From Pontimicrobium sp. SW4 (GTDB taxonomy: Bacteria > Bacteroidota > Bacteroidia > Flavobacteriales > Flavobacteriaceae): a DNA stretch of 64,000 bases. A program made the position numbers and the translations under genes. The stretch lies in the NCBI RefSeq assembly GCF_039954625.1, contig NZ_CP157199.1:1364001-1428000 (forward strand). Direction: 5' to 3'. Below the pieces are notes generated by a model, which saw only the letters and a list, made by a program, of their open reading frames with translations, did not search any database and was not told where the DNA came from. The first letter of the stretch is position 1; the number at the start of each line of letters is the position of its first letter. Below, piece after piece: positions 19,534 through 28,278 of this stretch.

Positions 19534-20448
19534 TTATTCGAATTTTATATGTTCACCAATATGGCCAACAAGAATTTTATGATTACTTATATTTTCAAAT
19601 CCTTCGTGAAAATAAATGCGATGTTGATAATATGTGTTATCTCCATTTACATCACTTGAAGATAGCTTCATATGAGGTTCGCAACACACGGGTTGCATTA
19701 TTTTCTCATCATTTCTAAAATCATATGTAAAGTAAGGTTTTCTTTCAGCATGACCTTCTAAAGTTGCTGTTTCATCAAGATTACAATTCCCACTAAAATG
19801 ATCAAGAACTTGAGTTCTGTGACGAATCCCATCTTCAGATTCTCTAAATTTATCATTTAATGCTGTTAAGTGATAAACTATCTTCTTTGGAAAATTATCT
19901 AAAATAGCTCCAATTGTATTTCTGTTATTCTCATGAAACACTACATTTGGAAAATACTTCTCACATTCATCCAAGAAAAAATTTTCATCCTTTGGGTATA
20001 AACCTAAATAATGTCTTCTAAATTGAAACCAGCCATTTAAATTATAAACAACTTGATATTCTGGTTCGACACTATCAACTGTATTAAAACCAATTAACCC
20101 ATGACATTTATTTTCATCATGTTCAGGAAGTAAAACTTCTATAACTTCTTCAGAAGTACAAGTAGTTTCTTTTGATTCAATGATTATTTTTTTAATAGCT
20201 AAACGAACATCTCTATCAAGATTTTTATTCGCTATTTCTTCATTGAACATTAAATCTAAAAGAGGGATATCTTCTATAAAATTAACATTGTATATATCTG
20301 GGTGCACAAATAATTGATTAGTATCCCTATATCTTTTAATATATACAAAATCTTGAGCTAAAGATTTTACTTTGTTTTCAATTTCCTCTTTGGTAAAATT
20401 GGAATTATGCTCAAATGATTCAGCTATAATGTAAAATTCTGCAACCAT
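19534..20448 (-). CDS. Unknown protein within the defence operon
   Basis: A 304-residue soluble protein that I do not recognise. No signal peptide or membrane segment is visible. The C-terminal third is rich in His and Cys (RHRTQVLDHFSGNC, CCEPHMKL, YYQHRIYFHEG, VGHIGEHIKFE), a pattern that would suit a metal site or nuclease-like centre, but no named motif fits. The gene sits between an AAA ATPase gene (six bases upstream) and mod (three bases downstream), all on the same strand, so it is clearly part of the operon. It could be an accessory or effector protein of the ATPase/DUF262 part; this is inference from position only. Confidence 0.75.
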   Translation of the reverse strand: MVAEFYIIAESFEHNSNFTKEEIENKVKSLAQDFVYIKRYRDTNQLFVHPDIYNVNFIEDIPLLDLMFNEEIANKNLDRDVRLAIKKIIIESKETTCTSEEVIEVLLPEHDENKCHGLIGFNTVDSVEPEYQVVYNLNGWFQFRRHYLGLYPKDENFFLDECEKYFPNVVFHENNRNTIGAILDNFPKKIVYHLTALNDKFRESEDGIRHRTQVLDHFSGNCNLDETATLEGHAERKPYFTYDFRNDEKIMQPVCCEPHMKLSSSDVNGDNTYYQHRIYFHEGFENISNHKILVGHIGEHIKFE

Positions 20449-20454
20449 AGAAAA

Positions 20455-21597
20455 TCATCTTGAGAATTTAAAAATATCTGCTAAATCAATCTCTTGTTGG
20501 TCGAAAAAGCCATTCGGCCAATTAGCAATTTTCCCTTTTTCATTAATCTCAAGTTCTACTGAATTAAAATCTTCACTAAAATAATGCACTTTTAAATCGG
20601 TGTTATTAATTTCAACCTCCTTATTAAGTGCATTAACTCTTAAGCCATTCAAAATATGTTCACTATGAGATTCAATAAAAATTTGAACACCTGAAGAAGC
20701 CACTCTTGCGAAAAATTCTGCTATCTTGGATTGTGCTCTTGGATGTAAGTGAGCTTCAGGGTTTTCAACAATAATAATATCATTAGGTTTTGCAATTAAA
20801 CCCGTCACAATTAGTGGTAAAATGTAACTATATCCAAAGCCAACATTTATTGGTTTATATTCATGACTATCACTTTTATTATTTAAAAGCATGTATAAAA
20901 CACTACTATCTTTCTCTTTTCCTTTAATATTAATTTTAGCTCCTTCAAGAATATAATTTATCCATTCAGCAGTTTGTTGTATCAGTGATGCTGCGTCTTT
21001 ACCTAAATATAAATTTGGCCTTACAGGTCCAAACTGAATAGAATTAGCAAGAATATTAATACAATGTTCTCCTCTAGGACCAACATGTGGAAAATCTGGA
21101 AGGTTACTTTTTTCAACATATTTAACTGGTCCTAACCTATCAGCACTTACATAATGGATTTTCTTTATTTTATTTGAAAAAAGATTTAACTCACTCGTGT
21201 AGTCGACTGAATCATTTTTTTGTGTTTGAGCAGTTGGTCCAATTTCAACTTTACCCAAGTTGCCAATTAATGGTTTATCTAAATTTTCATTAAATGCCAA
21301 TTGTATGTTTTCTAAAAAAGGGGTATCATAAAATATTTTGAAATAAACACTTTCTCCTTTTGGTGTATCTCTATTTTTTATATCATCAAAATTTCCTAAA
21401 CTAACCAGAGAGCCATTAATTATTAATTCATCAAATTTAAAATCTTCACGTGTAGATTGTGATAAAACTAATAAAGCTTGAAGCACAGAGGATTTCCCCC
21501 TTCCATTAATTCCAGTTAATAAATTTAATTTACTAAAGTTAAATTTTGTTGGTTCTTTAAAGCATTTAAAGTTTCTTAATTCAAGAGCAGTAATCAT
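20455..21597 (-). CDS. AAA ATPase (AAA_15/AAA_21, DUF3696-like)
   Basis: A 380-residue ABC-type ATPase of the SMC/RecF-like group. It starts with ALELRNFKCF, then Walker A GINGRGKSS (from residue 29), Walker B IIIVENPEAHLHP (about 274-286) and the His-switch segment ESHSEHILNGLR (309-320). There is no TOPRIM or nuclease domain of the OLD type at the C-terminus, so any effector must be a partner. Such ATPases often act as sensors in phage defence. It overlaps the DUF262 gene by four bases (ATGA), which indicates translational coupling and a joint function. Confidence 0.88.
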   Translation of the reverse strand: MITALELRNFKCFKEPTKFNFSKLNLLTGINGRGKSSVLQALLVLSQSTREDFKFDELIINGSLVSLGNFDDIKNRDTPKGESVYFKIFYDTPFLENIQLAFNENLDKPLIGNLGKVEIGPTAQTQKNDSVDYTSELNLFSNKIKKIHYVSADRLGPVKYVEKSNLPDFPHVGPRGEHCINILANSIQFGPVRPNLYLGKDAASLIQQTAEWINYILEGAKINIKGKEKDSSVLYMLLNNKSDSHEYKPINVGFGYSYILPLIVTGLIAKPNDIIIVENPEAHLHPRAQSKIAEFFARVASSGVQIFIESHSEHILNGLRVNALNKEVEINNTDLKVHYFSEDFNSVELEINEKGKIANWPNGFFDQQEIDLADIFKFSR

Positions 21598-22700
21598 TGT
21601 GTGTTTTGGCTTAAGATATTGTGAGCAATTCTAAATCTATCTATTACTTTAGCTTTATTTCCTGTTGATTTTGTGACTGCTTGAAAATATTCATAATCTT
21701 TTATTAACAGTGAATAATTATTCTTAATTCGTTTCTTATTTCTTTTGAGAAAGTCATCATTTTGAGTAGATAAATAATTACAAACTGACTCCAAAATTGC
21801 TGTATTGATAGTTCCTCGTGTATATTCTGTAGGTATTCTGAAATTTTTATTATCCCAAATATCAAATGACCATTTCATAACCCTTTCAAAATCATTTTCA
21901 ATTTCATTAATTTGTATATCCTGCATGTGATTTATTCTTTTCATTGCATTTTCAACAAATTCACTCATGTCTCCTGTATACTCATTTTCATAATCGAACC
22001 ATCTGAATGCAATATATCTTAAAGCAACTTCTCTGTCTTTCATTCTTTTATCACTTACTCCCCACCAAATAGCCTTTTTATAATATTCTTCTTCAGAAAG
22101 TCTTTTTAATAATTTAGTAGCTTTACCAATATAAATACAGTTTCTTACCTCTTGCCTATTTAATTGTGTCCCACCAGTATTAATACGATTAAACAGGTCA
22201 TAAATTACAACCATTGGAGTTGATGGTTTTAAAATAAAAACTGTTAGTTTTTTATCTTCAAATTTATATTGTAATGATTCTGGTAAGTCTTTAAATTTAT
22301 ATCCATTGTATTTAGGAATTGCTTCAATTCCTTTTAATGCAAATTCACCATTATAAAATTGACGTAATGCAGTAGACCTTTGTAATCCATCAATTACAAT
22401 ATAAGTCGACTCTTTTGTTTCATTTAGATATATAGGTGGTAATGGAAAATTTAAAATAATAGATTCTATAAATTTACTTTTTTGAGTTAAATTCCAAACT
22501 TGATTTCTTTGAAAATCGGGTTGAATAGTAATTTTACCTTTCTCAAGTTGTCTTAAATATTCGAAAATTGAAAAAGGGTCTTCTCCTATTTCAATATTTT
22601 CGTAAGCTGGGTCATAAGGATAAAGGCCTCCTGTTTTTCCATCAGCAGTCTTTGTATCTTTATCAAGTTCAATAATTTTAGGTTTTTTTAACTCCTCCAT
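21594..22700 (-). CDS. DUF262 domain protein (GmrSD N-terminal-like / ParB-like)
   Basis: A 368-residue protein. The DUF262 hallmarks are PDFQR-x-VW (residues 61-69) and IDGLQR (103-108), the latter being the DGQQR-type nucleotide-binding motif. The C-terminal half is helical, and I see no HNH motif of the DUF1524 type, so it is not a complete GmrSD-type nuclease. DUF262 proteins are frequent in restriction and anti-phage loci. It is the first gene of the five-gene operon and its last codon overlaps the start of the AAA ATPase gene. The flanking long repeat begins about 140 bases upstream. Confidence 0.88.
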   Translation of the reverse strand: MEELKKPKIIELDKDTKTADGKTGGLYPYDPAYENIEIGEDPFSIFEYLRQLEKGKITIQPDFQRNQVWNLTQKSKFIESIILNFPLPPIYLNETKESTYIVIDGLQRSTALRQFYNGEFALKGIEAIPKYNGYKFKDLPESLQYKFEDKKLTVFILKPSTPMVVIYDLFNRINTGGTQLNRQEVRNCIYIGKATKLLKRLSEEEYYKKAIWWGVSDKRMKDREVALRYIAFRWFDYENEYTGDMSEFVENAMKRINHMQDIQINEIENDFERVMKWSFDIWDNKNFRIPTEYTRGTINTAILESVCNYLSTQNDDFLKRNKKRIKNNYSLLIKDYEYFQAVTKSTGNKAKVIDRFRIAHNILSQNTQ

Positions 22701-22842
22701 ATTTATGCATGTTCACATTTCAAATATACTTTTAATTACGATGATTTGAAAATAATCGGATACGGCATTTTTTCAAAAGAATTCTTGTCATTTTTGTTAG
22801 AATTCCATCAGTATTTTAATTAATATATTTAGTCCTTAATGT

Positions 22843-23161
22843 CATTTCACACACATTCCACTCCTCTCCTACGTCGCTTCGTAAAAAGAGTGTTCCATTA
22901 ACATCGTAGAGAAACATTTATCAAGAAAAAAATAAAGAAAATGATGTAACAACTTTCGCTTTTAACCAAAGCTCAAGTTACATAACGCAGAACATTATAG
23001 TACAAATGTATTGTTTAGTTGATAAGAGTGGTTTATCCATTTGATAGCTATAATGTAGTATTATGTAAAATATCCCAGAAGCATTCGTTTTCATAAGAAT
23101 AATTGGAACTTGGGTCATTAAACTAATAAGCGGTTTGCTTCGCAGAGTTTTTAAAACATTA
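22843..23161. repeat. L/R intergenic repeat junction between modules 1 and 2
   Basis: The left half (22843-23013) opens with the CATTTCACACACATT block and ends GCTCAAG, TTACATAA, six bases, ACATTATAG. Its final 43 bases (22971-23013) are identical to 27799-27841. The right half starts TAGCTATAAT at 23045, then TTATGTAA, and runs on through GGGTCATTAAACT and GCGGTTTGCTTCGCAGAG, as at 37765-37880. The two motifs form an inverted repeat around a spacer of about 43 bases. With the long direct repeat that follows, this fills the gene-free stretch 22701-23800. Confidence 0.85.
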
Positions 23162-23607
23162 TGTATCTATAATTAGCCGTTATGTAAAATAGCCGCTACA
23201 AAGCGCTCGATTGTTTTATAAAATCAAATTGCTCTGGCAATTTATTTTACACACAATTATCCAACGCTTGCCAACGCCAAAATTTTTAAGCAATTACTCA
23301 CGTCTTTAATATTGTTTTGGACGTGTTCGTGAATGCTGCGCATTTCTCGTGGATTGCCACTAGAGCATAAATTTTAAAAAAAATAAAATTCTATGAACTT
23401 GTTTTTTTTAGTACTTCTATTAATCCTTGATTTTAATGTTTCATTATTATGTATTTTAAAAATTGATACTCAATCAATTCTTTAAAATAGTGTCTTGAAA
23501 CACTATTTAGCGAAAACTAAATACCTAAAACAAAAATTCAAGGCTGCATAAACTTTTGGAAACAATTAACGGCTCATTCGCTATATTTTAGACTATTTGG
23601 CGTTAAG

Positions 23608-23628
23608 AAAATGTACAGTGTACATTTT
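23608..23628. repeat. Perfect palindrome inside direct repeat copy 2
   Basis: AAAATGTACA and TGTACATTTT are perfect 10-base arms around a single G. It is absent from copy 1. It could be an operator or a hairpin end of a small inserted segment. Confidence 0.6.
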
Positions 23629-23671
23629 TAGCTAAATACGATTTGAAACGTGATTTTAGTAAAGTGTTGTA

Positions 23672-23710
23672 TTCAAATGCAATCATCCACAGGATAATTG
23701 CATTTGTATA
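23672..23710. repeat. Long hairpin inside direct repeat copy 2
   Basis: Arms ATTCAAATGCAAT and ATTGCATTTGTAT pair at 12 of 13 positions, and inside them ATCC/GGAT pair around ACA. The structure is absent from copy 1. Confidence 0.6.
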
Positions 23711-23800
23711 GCCTAAAATATGGTCGCTCCACTCACCTATTGTTTTAGCCAAAGTTTTATGAGGTCGACTTTAAAAAGGAGTTTAGTATTAAATCAAAAT

Positions 23801-25615
23801 TTAGTTAGAGGAAGTAGGTATTTTGATATAGCTATTATTGTACCATTTAACTTCTAAAGGTATTTTAGCATCTTTGATAGTTTCATCACTCACATCCTTT
23901 CCTGTTCCATAATTCAATTGTTCAAAAGGATGCTTATTTATATTTAACACTAATATTAACCTGCTTCCCTTTTTAATTTTCTTACTAGTCATTCTTACAT
24001 TATTAAAAGGGATTTTAGTAATTTTATTTGGAGTTAATAATTCTCTATTTTCCCGATTTCTAGCAAGACTTGAACGACCAATATATTGAAGTGTTAGTTT
24101 AAAATATTTTCCTTCTGGAGTTTCTTCATATAGCACAATGGAACAATCCATATCTTTTTTATTAATTGAAATGCTTAATTCTCCAAGATATGAACCGTTT
24201 AACTCAAAATCTTTTGTAAAAATATCAGTTACAAATGAGAAACCATTTCCTATAGAGAGTGAATCATTTACTATAGAAGGTGCATAGTAGTTATTTTGCC
24301 CCTCCAATGTTCTATCTTTAAAATCAACACTTTGAGAAATAAAACCTTTTTCTTTGGGTTTTTCTGAAGCTAAAGTATAGTGGAAATCATATCCATTATT
24401 TCCAGGTGTAAATACTTTTGTAGTTTTAATATTTGATAATTTGTCACTTAAATAAAATGTTAGTGTATCATTGGCTACTTCCTTCAAAGAGGCAACGTGT
24501 TTCCATTGATTTGCTCCCATAACTTGGAAGTTTATTTTATCTTTCAGTATCTCAGGTTTTTTAGCTCCCTTGAAAATATAATCGAACCAATCCCAAATTA
24601 AATCAGTAATACTTATTTGTGCTACTTTATCTATTTCATAACCATTAAAATTATGTTCAGGTACTTTTTGAGCCCCAAAATGCCCATAAGGTCCAATCAC
24701 TAAATAATGCTCTACATTTTTATTGTATTTATAGTGTTGTTTTAGGTAATACATTGCTCCTATTTGTCCACCATCATAGTAACCTGTTGTACTTAATATT
24801 GGAATATTTATTTTAGAAAATTCTTCTTTATAAGGAATCATTTTTTGCCAATAAGCATCATAGGTTGGATGGTTTAGTTTATTTTGAAATTCAGGATTTG
24901 GTAATCCATCTAAACTATCAAGGGAACGATAAGACGTTCCTTTCTCATACCAAGTATTGTTCAATTTCCCCCATCTTTGATATTGGTTGTATAATGTGGT
25001 GTCTAAATACTTGTTATTCATCACATAATGAAACCAAGAATATTGAAAATTCATATACACACCATTTTCCATTGGTTCTGCAATTCCTGGCGCAGAAGAA
25101 ACTGATGGTACTATGGTTTTTAAAGCTGGATGCATTTTTTTTGTAGCTGCCCATTGTGTAAATCCGTTGTAACTACCACCATACATTCCAACCTTACCAT
25201 TACTCCAAGGCTGCTTACTAATCCAATCAATAACAGCATATGTATCATTAGGTTCAAACTCTCGATGTACCATTTTATCTGGACTCCAAGCTTTTCCTCT
25301 GGAGTAGCTTACAATTCCGATATATCCTTTTTTTGCGGCAGTTTTAGCTTTTTCTAAATCTTCTTTAGGACGTGCATAAATTGTATGTACCAATATGCTT
25401 GTGTTTGGCTTTGTAATTTTTGTGTTTCTTACAACAATTGCCGCTATTTGTGCTCCATCTGGGGTTTCTATTAACAGGCTATCTTGTACTAAATATTGCT
25501 CACCTTGTTCGTTGATTATTTTGACTTTTGACAGCGAGTCTTTGGTACTACAAGAAGAGATACCTATAAAGACTAATAGAAATATTATTCTGAAATTATT
25601 CAATGTTTTTTTCAT
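23801..25615 (-). CDS. CocE/NonD (S15-type) alpha/beta-hydrolase lipoprotein
   Basis: About 604 residues from the ATG at 25615. The frame opens eight codons earlier, but the internal start gives a proper lipoprotein signal with Cys22 (lipobox ISSC). The N-terminal alpha/beta-hydrolase domain has the nucleophile motif GMYGGSYNGF (Ser148), then STTGYYDGG with the probable acid and GPYGHFG with the probable histidine. The C-terminal X-Pro dipeptidyl-peptidase-like jelly-roll part follows (ending in NINKHPFEQLNYG). Family members hydrolyse acyl esters or X-Pro peptides; the substrate is unknown. It is the hydrolase of module 2 and lies on the same strand as the downstream-named sensor pair. Confidence 0.88.
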   Translation of the reverse strand: MKKTLNNFRIIFLLVFIGISSCSTKDSLSKVKIINEQGEQYLVQDSLLIETPDGAQIAAIVVRNTKITKPNTSILVHTIYARPKEDLEKAKTAAKKGYIGIVSYSRGKAWSPDKMVHREFEPNDTYAVIDWISKQPWSNGKVGMYGGSYNGFTQWAATKKMHPALKTIVPSVSSAPGIAEPMENGVYMNFQYSWFHYVMNNKYLDTTLYNQYQRWGKLNNTWYEKGTSYRSLDSLDGLPNPEFQNKLNHPTYDAYWQKMIPYKEEFSKINIPILSTTGYYDGGQIGAMYYLKQHYKYNKNVEHYLVIGPYGHFGAQKVPEHNFNGYEIDKVAQISITDLIWDWFDYIFKGAKKPEILKDKINFQVMGANQWKHVASLKEVANDTLTFYLSDKLSNIKTTKVFTPGNNGYDFHYTLASEKPKEKGFISQSVDFKDRTLEGQNNYYAPSIVNDSLSIGNGFSFVTDIFTKDFELNGSYLGELSISINKKDMDCSIVLYEETPEGKYFKLTLQYIGRSSLARNRENRELLTPNKITKIPFNNVRMTSKKIKKGSRLILVLNINKHPFEQLNYGTGKDVSDETIKDAKIPLEVKWYNNSYIKIPTSSN

Positions 25616-25709
25616 TTTTTCTTGATTATGTTTGGGCATAGGTATGCCATATAGTTGTTTTGAAAACAGCTATTATTAAAATTATTATATTGTTTGTATT
25701 ATTTGCGCT

Positions 25710-26429
25710 CTATAAACTATTCCAGTTTTTAAAACGTACTGATTGTCGACTTGAAACATCAAATGTTTCACCAGTAGTAAAAACTATTTTCAGTCTATTT
25801 TTTAAATGTGGATATACGTCTTTTATATATTGTGTGTTGATAATTTGACTTCTATTAACTCTAAAAAACACAGTTGCATCTAACTTCTTTTCAATTGTAT
25901 TTAGTGATTGTTTTAACATTGCTTTATTTCCATTAAAATGAAACCTAGCATAATTTTCCAATGAATCAATATATTTAATATCACCTAAAGGAATGAAATA
26001 ACATTTTGCTCCATCTTTAATAAATATTTTATGCTGTATAGAAAAGGTTTTTCTTTCTTGTCTTATTTTAGAAAATTCCTCCTTAACTTTTTCTATACTT
26101 TTTATAAATCGCTCTTCTCTAATTGGCTTTACTAAATAATCTAATGCATTTACATCAAATGCTTTTGTTGCATATTCACTATACGCAGTGGTAAATATAA
26201 TTTCAGGAACTGTAGTTAATTCATCTAATAAATCAAAGCCTGTTTTTTTTGGCATTTGGATATCTAGAAAAATAAGATGTGGTTTTTTTGTTTCTATAAG
26301 CTCTTTTCCGCTATCCGCATTATTTGCTTCACCTACAATTTCAAATTCTGGTAACGGTTGTAAATATCGCTTTACCTCTTCACGAGCCAACCGTTCATCA
26401 TCAATAATTATTACTTTATATTTTTCCAT
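25710..26429 (-). CDS. LytTR-family response regulator (module 2)
   Basis: A 239-residue regulator. The receiver has the acidic pair IIDDE (residues 8-12), phosphate-accepting Asp56 in IFLDIQMP, TTAYSEYA and the YLVKP lysine motif. The C-terminal LytTR DNA-binding domain follows (KYIDSLENYARFHF, FFRVNRSQIIN). It should bind DNA when phosphorylated by the kinase encoded five bases upstream, and probably controls the adjacent hydrolase gene, though no binding site can be named. It resembles the regulators at 36763, 43444 and 46635. Confidence 0.92.
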   Translation of the reverse strand: MEKYKVIIIDDERLAREEVKRYLQPLPEFEIVGEANNADSGKELIETKKPHLIFLDIQMPKKTGFDLLDELTTVPEIIFTTAYSEYATKAFDVNALDYLVKPIREERFIKSIEKVKEEFSKIRQERKTFSIQHKIFIKDGAKCYFIPLGDIKYIDSLENYARFHFNGNKAMLKQSLNTIEKKLDATVFFRVNRSQIINTQYIKDVYPHLKNRLKIVFTTGETFDVSSRQSVRFKNWNSL

Positions 26430-26434
26430 AATAC

Positions 26435-27508
26435 TTACTCATTTATGGGTATTATAATAGTTGCAACTACTATTGAATCAGAAGTTTCAACTAAAGTGAA
26501 CTTTGCCTTTTCTTTATAATGTAATTGAAGCCTTTTTGTTAAGTTATTCAGCCCTAAACGCTCATCAGTGTTTTTGTTAACAATTAATTGACCAGGGTTT
26601 TTAACTTGTATTAATATACTACCTGACTGTTTCGACATATTGATTTCGATTGTTCCTCCTTTTACTGAGCTTTGAATTCCATATTTTACTGCGTTTTCAA
26701 CTAAAGTTTGGATGGATAAAGATGGGATTTTATAGTTTAATACCATTTTATCTATTATCATTTTTAATTGTAACCGTTCTTCAAAACGAAGTTTTTCCAG
26801 TTCTATGTAATCGTACACTAATTGTAGTTCATTTTCTATCGTTATTAAACTGTCTTTAGTATAGATGGATGAACGTAATAAATCAGACAATAAATCAATT
26901 GATCGTCTAGCTTTAGAAGGGTTTTCTGAAATTAGAGATTTAACACTATTCAAAGAATTAAATAAGAAATGAGGTTTTAATTGTTTTGACAAATGATTTA
27001 ATTGTTCTTGTTTGGCTAGAACAGATAATTTTGCACTACGCTTTGTTATTATTATTTGTTGTTTATAATAATGATATAAGTGATAAGCTAACACCCATAT
27101 TGACATTAATCGTAAGCCTGTTATTAATGGAGGGTTCCAAAAAAATAATGAGTTTATAAAACCAAAATCTCTTTGTTGAATAATCACCCAATATATATAC
27201 CATTTTACATTGTTAAGAAGCATAAATAAAATAGCCAAAATTATGATTGATACTCCTACCTGAATGAAAGCAAACTTCTTAAAAGGTATATAAGCTACTT
27301 TACTTACTGTTAATTTATATAAATGTGTTAAAAAAACACCAATGCAAACATCTAAAATGAAATTAATAGTGGTATGAAACATTGAATAATCTTGTATGAA
27401 ATAGGCAATGTATGCCCAATATAAAGAAGCAAAGCTCCATCCTAATATTTGGTATCTCCAATATTGAGAATTTGTGTTTTTCAATTCTATATTTCCTTTT
27501 TGTATCAT
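26435..27508 (-). CDS. LytS-type sensor histidine kinase (module 2)
   Basis: About 357 residues from the ATG at 27508; the open frame extends four codons further to a TTG, which is a less likely start. Four or so membrane segments occupy the first 150 residues. The HisKA_7TM/LytS kinase core follows, with the phospho-accepting His in QLKPHFLFNSLNS, and an ATP-binding domain with LVENAVKYGI and RLGLNNLTKRL. No periplasmic sensor domain of note is seen, so the signal is probably sensed within the membrane. Its start lies 87 bases from the L repeat. Confidence 0.9.
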   Translation of the reverse strand: MIQKGNIELKNTNSQYWRYQILGWSFASLYWAYIAYFIQDYSMFHTTINFILDVCIGVFLTHLYKLTVSKVAYIPFKKFAFIQVGVSIIILAILFMLLNNVKWYIYWVIIQQRDFGFINSLFFWNPPLITGLRLMSIWVLAYHLYHYYKQQIIITKRSAKLSVLAKQEQLNHLSKQLKPHFLFNSLNSVKSLISENPSKARRSIDLLSDLLRSSIYTKDSLITIENELQLVYDYIELEKLRFEERLQLKMIIDKMVLNYKIPSLSIQTLVENAVKYGIQSSVKGGTIEINMSKQSGSILIQVKNPGQLIVNKNTDERLGLNNLTKRLQLHYKEKAKFTLVETSDSIVVATIIIPINE

Positions 27509-27594
27509 ATTCGCGTACAAAATAACTAAATATAAATAGGTTTGAAAAGATAAAATACATAAGCGTCGATATAAGTTGATGAGTGTGATTTGTT

Positions 27595-27841
27595 TCCATT
27601 ACACACACATTATGCTTCCCTCCTATGCTTCTACTTCGCTCAGCACAGGCTAGTCTCATAAAAAGAGTGTTTACTCGCACGAACTATTTTAATAAATAGG
27701 TGCTCGTGAACCGCAAGCGGTTTCATTAGCATTGTAGAAGAAACTTTTGGAGTAAATTTTTTCAAGAAAAGTAGTAACAACTTTCGCTTTTAATCAAAGC
27801 TCAAGTTACATAACGCAGAACATTATAGTACAAATGTATTG
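27595..27841. repeat. L half of the intergenic repeat (between modules 2 and 3)
   Basis: Begins CATTACACACACATTATGCTTCC and ends GCTCAAG, TTACATAA, six bases, ACATTATAG, TACAAATG. It aligns over its whole length with 37486-37730, and its end is identical to 22971-23013. A right half was not found next to it: the next bases are the end of a pseudogene. It fills the gene-free stretch 27509-27849. Confidence 0.85.
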
Positions 27842-27849
27842 CTTTGTCT

Positions 27850-28265
27850 TTATTGTATATAATCGGACATAAAAGAAGTCGTATATCCATTGGAGCCAGT
27901 AATTTTAGTCCAATGATTTTGCGTTCTAAATCTAATTTTGATTGAATCACCATCAATTCGTGGTTCTTGGCCAATGATTGTGTTGACTTGTGCAAAAACT
28001 TCTCCTTGAAAAATGGTTAGGAAGTCGGCTTGCGCTACATGTTCAACTCGAACACCTCCCCAACCAACTCTAACGGGATATCCTTTTCTAACAGCGTCAA
28101 TTAATTTTTACTTGCTTCCAAAAGTAGCATTTCCTGACTTATCATTTCTGTATGTCAATTGCCAGCCCCACTATTGTTTTCGTTTACTGTATCTAATTTA
28201 TAATTACCATTGCATCCAATTATAATTGATGTAATAATTAAAATGAAAAATGCATTTAATTTCAT
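27850..28265 (-). pseudogene. Broken copy of the neighbouring GWGG lipoprotein gene
   Basis: Reading the minus strand from the ATG at 28265 gives a lipoprotein-like start (MKLNAFFILIITSIIIGC) that hits a stop after NNSGAGN. A shift of frame near there resumes WQLTYRNDKSGNATFGSK, then an in-frame TAA where the gene beside it has Gln or Glu, then KLIDAVRKGYPVRVGWGGVRVEH and a long open stretch to a stop at 27850. The middle part matches the intact gene at 28279-28788 (GSKEQLITSIRNGVDIKVGWGG). One frameshift plus one nonsense codon make it a pseudogene; a sequencing error could explain one lesion but hardly both. Confidence 0.8.
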
Positions 28266-28278
28266 ATTTGTATTTTAT

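Larger units (their letters stand above)
23162..23775 (+). repeat. Long direct repeat, copy 2, right of the restriction operon
   Basis: Same orientation and block order as 14521-15105; the first 121 bases differ at two positions. The interval between GCTATATTTTAG (23580-23591) and CTAAAATAT (23714-23722) differs completely from copy 1, which suggests that inner segments bounded by this inverted repeat have been exchanged. It carries a perfect palindrome (23608-23628) and a hairpin (23672-23710). Confidence 0.85.

Noticed and set aside
22843..23161. Integron attC site
   Set aside because: The folded L/R structure is suggestive, but the conserved core motifs of attC were not found and no integrase gene is present.
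27801..27995. Open frame of 64 codons at the L repeat
   Set aside because: It is in a different frame from the pseudogene that explains this stretch, and it runs into the repeat; no coding support.
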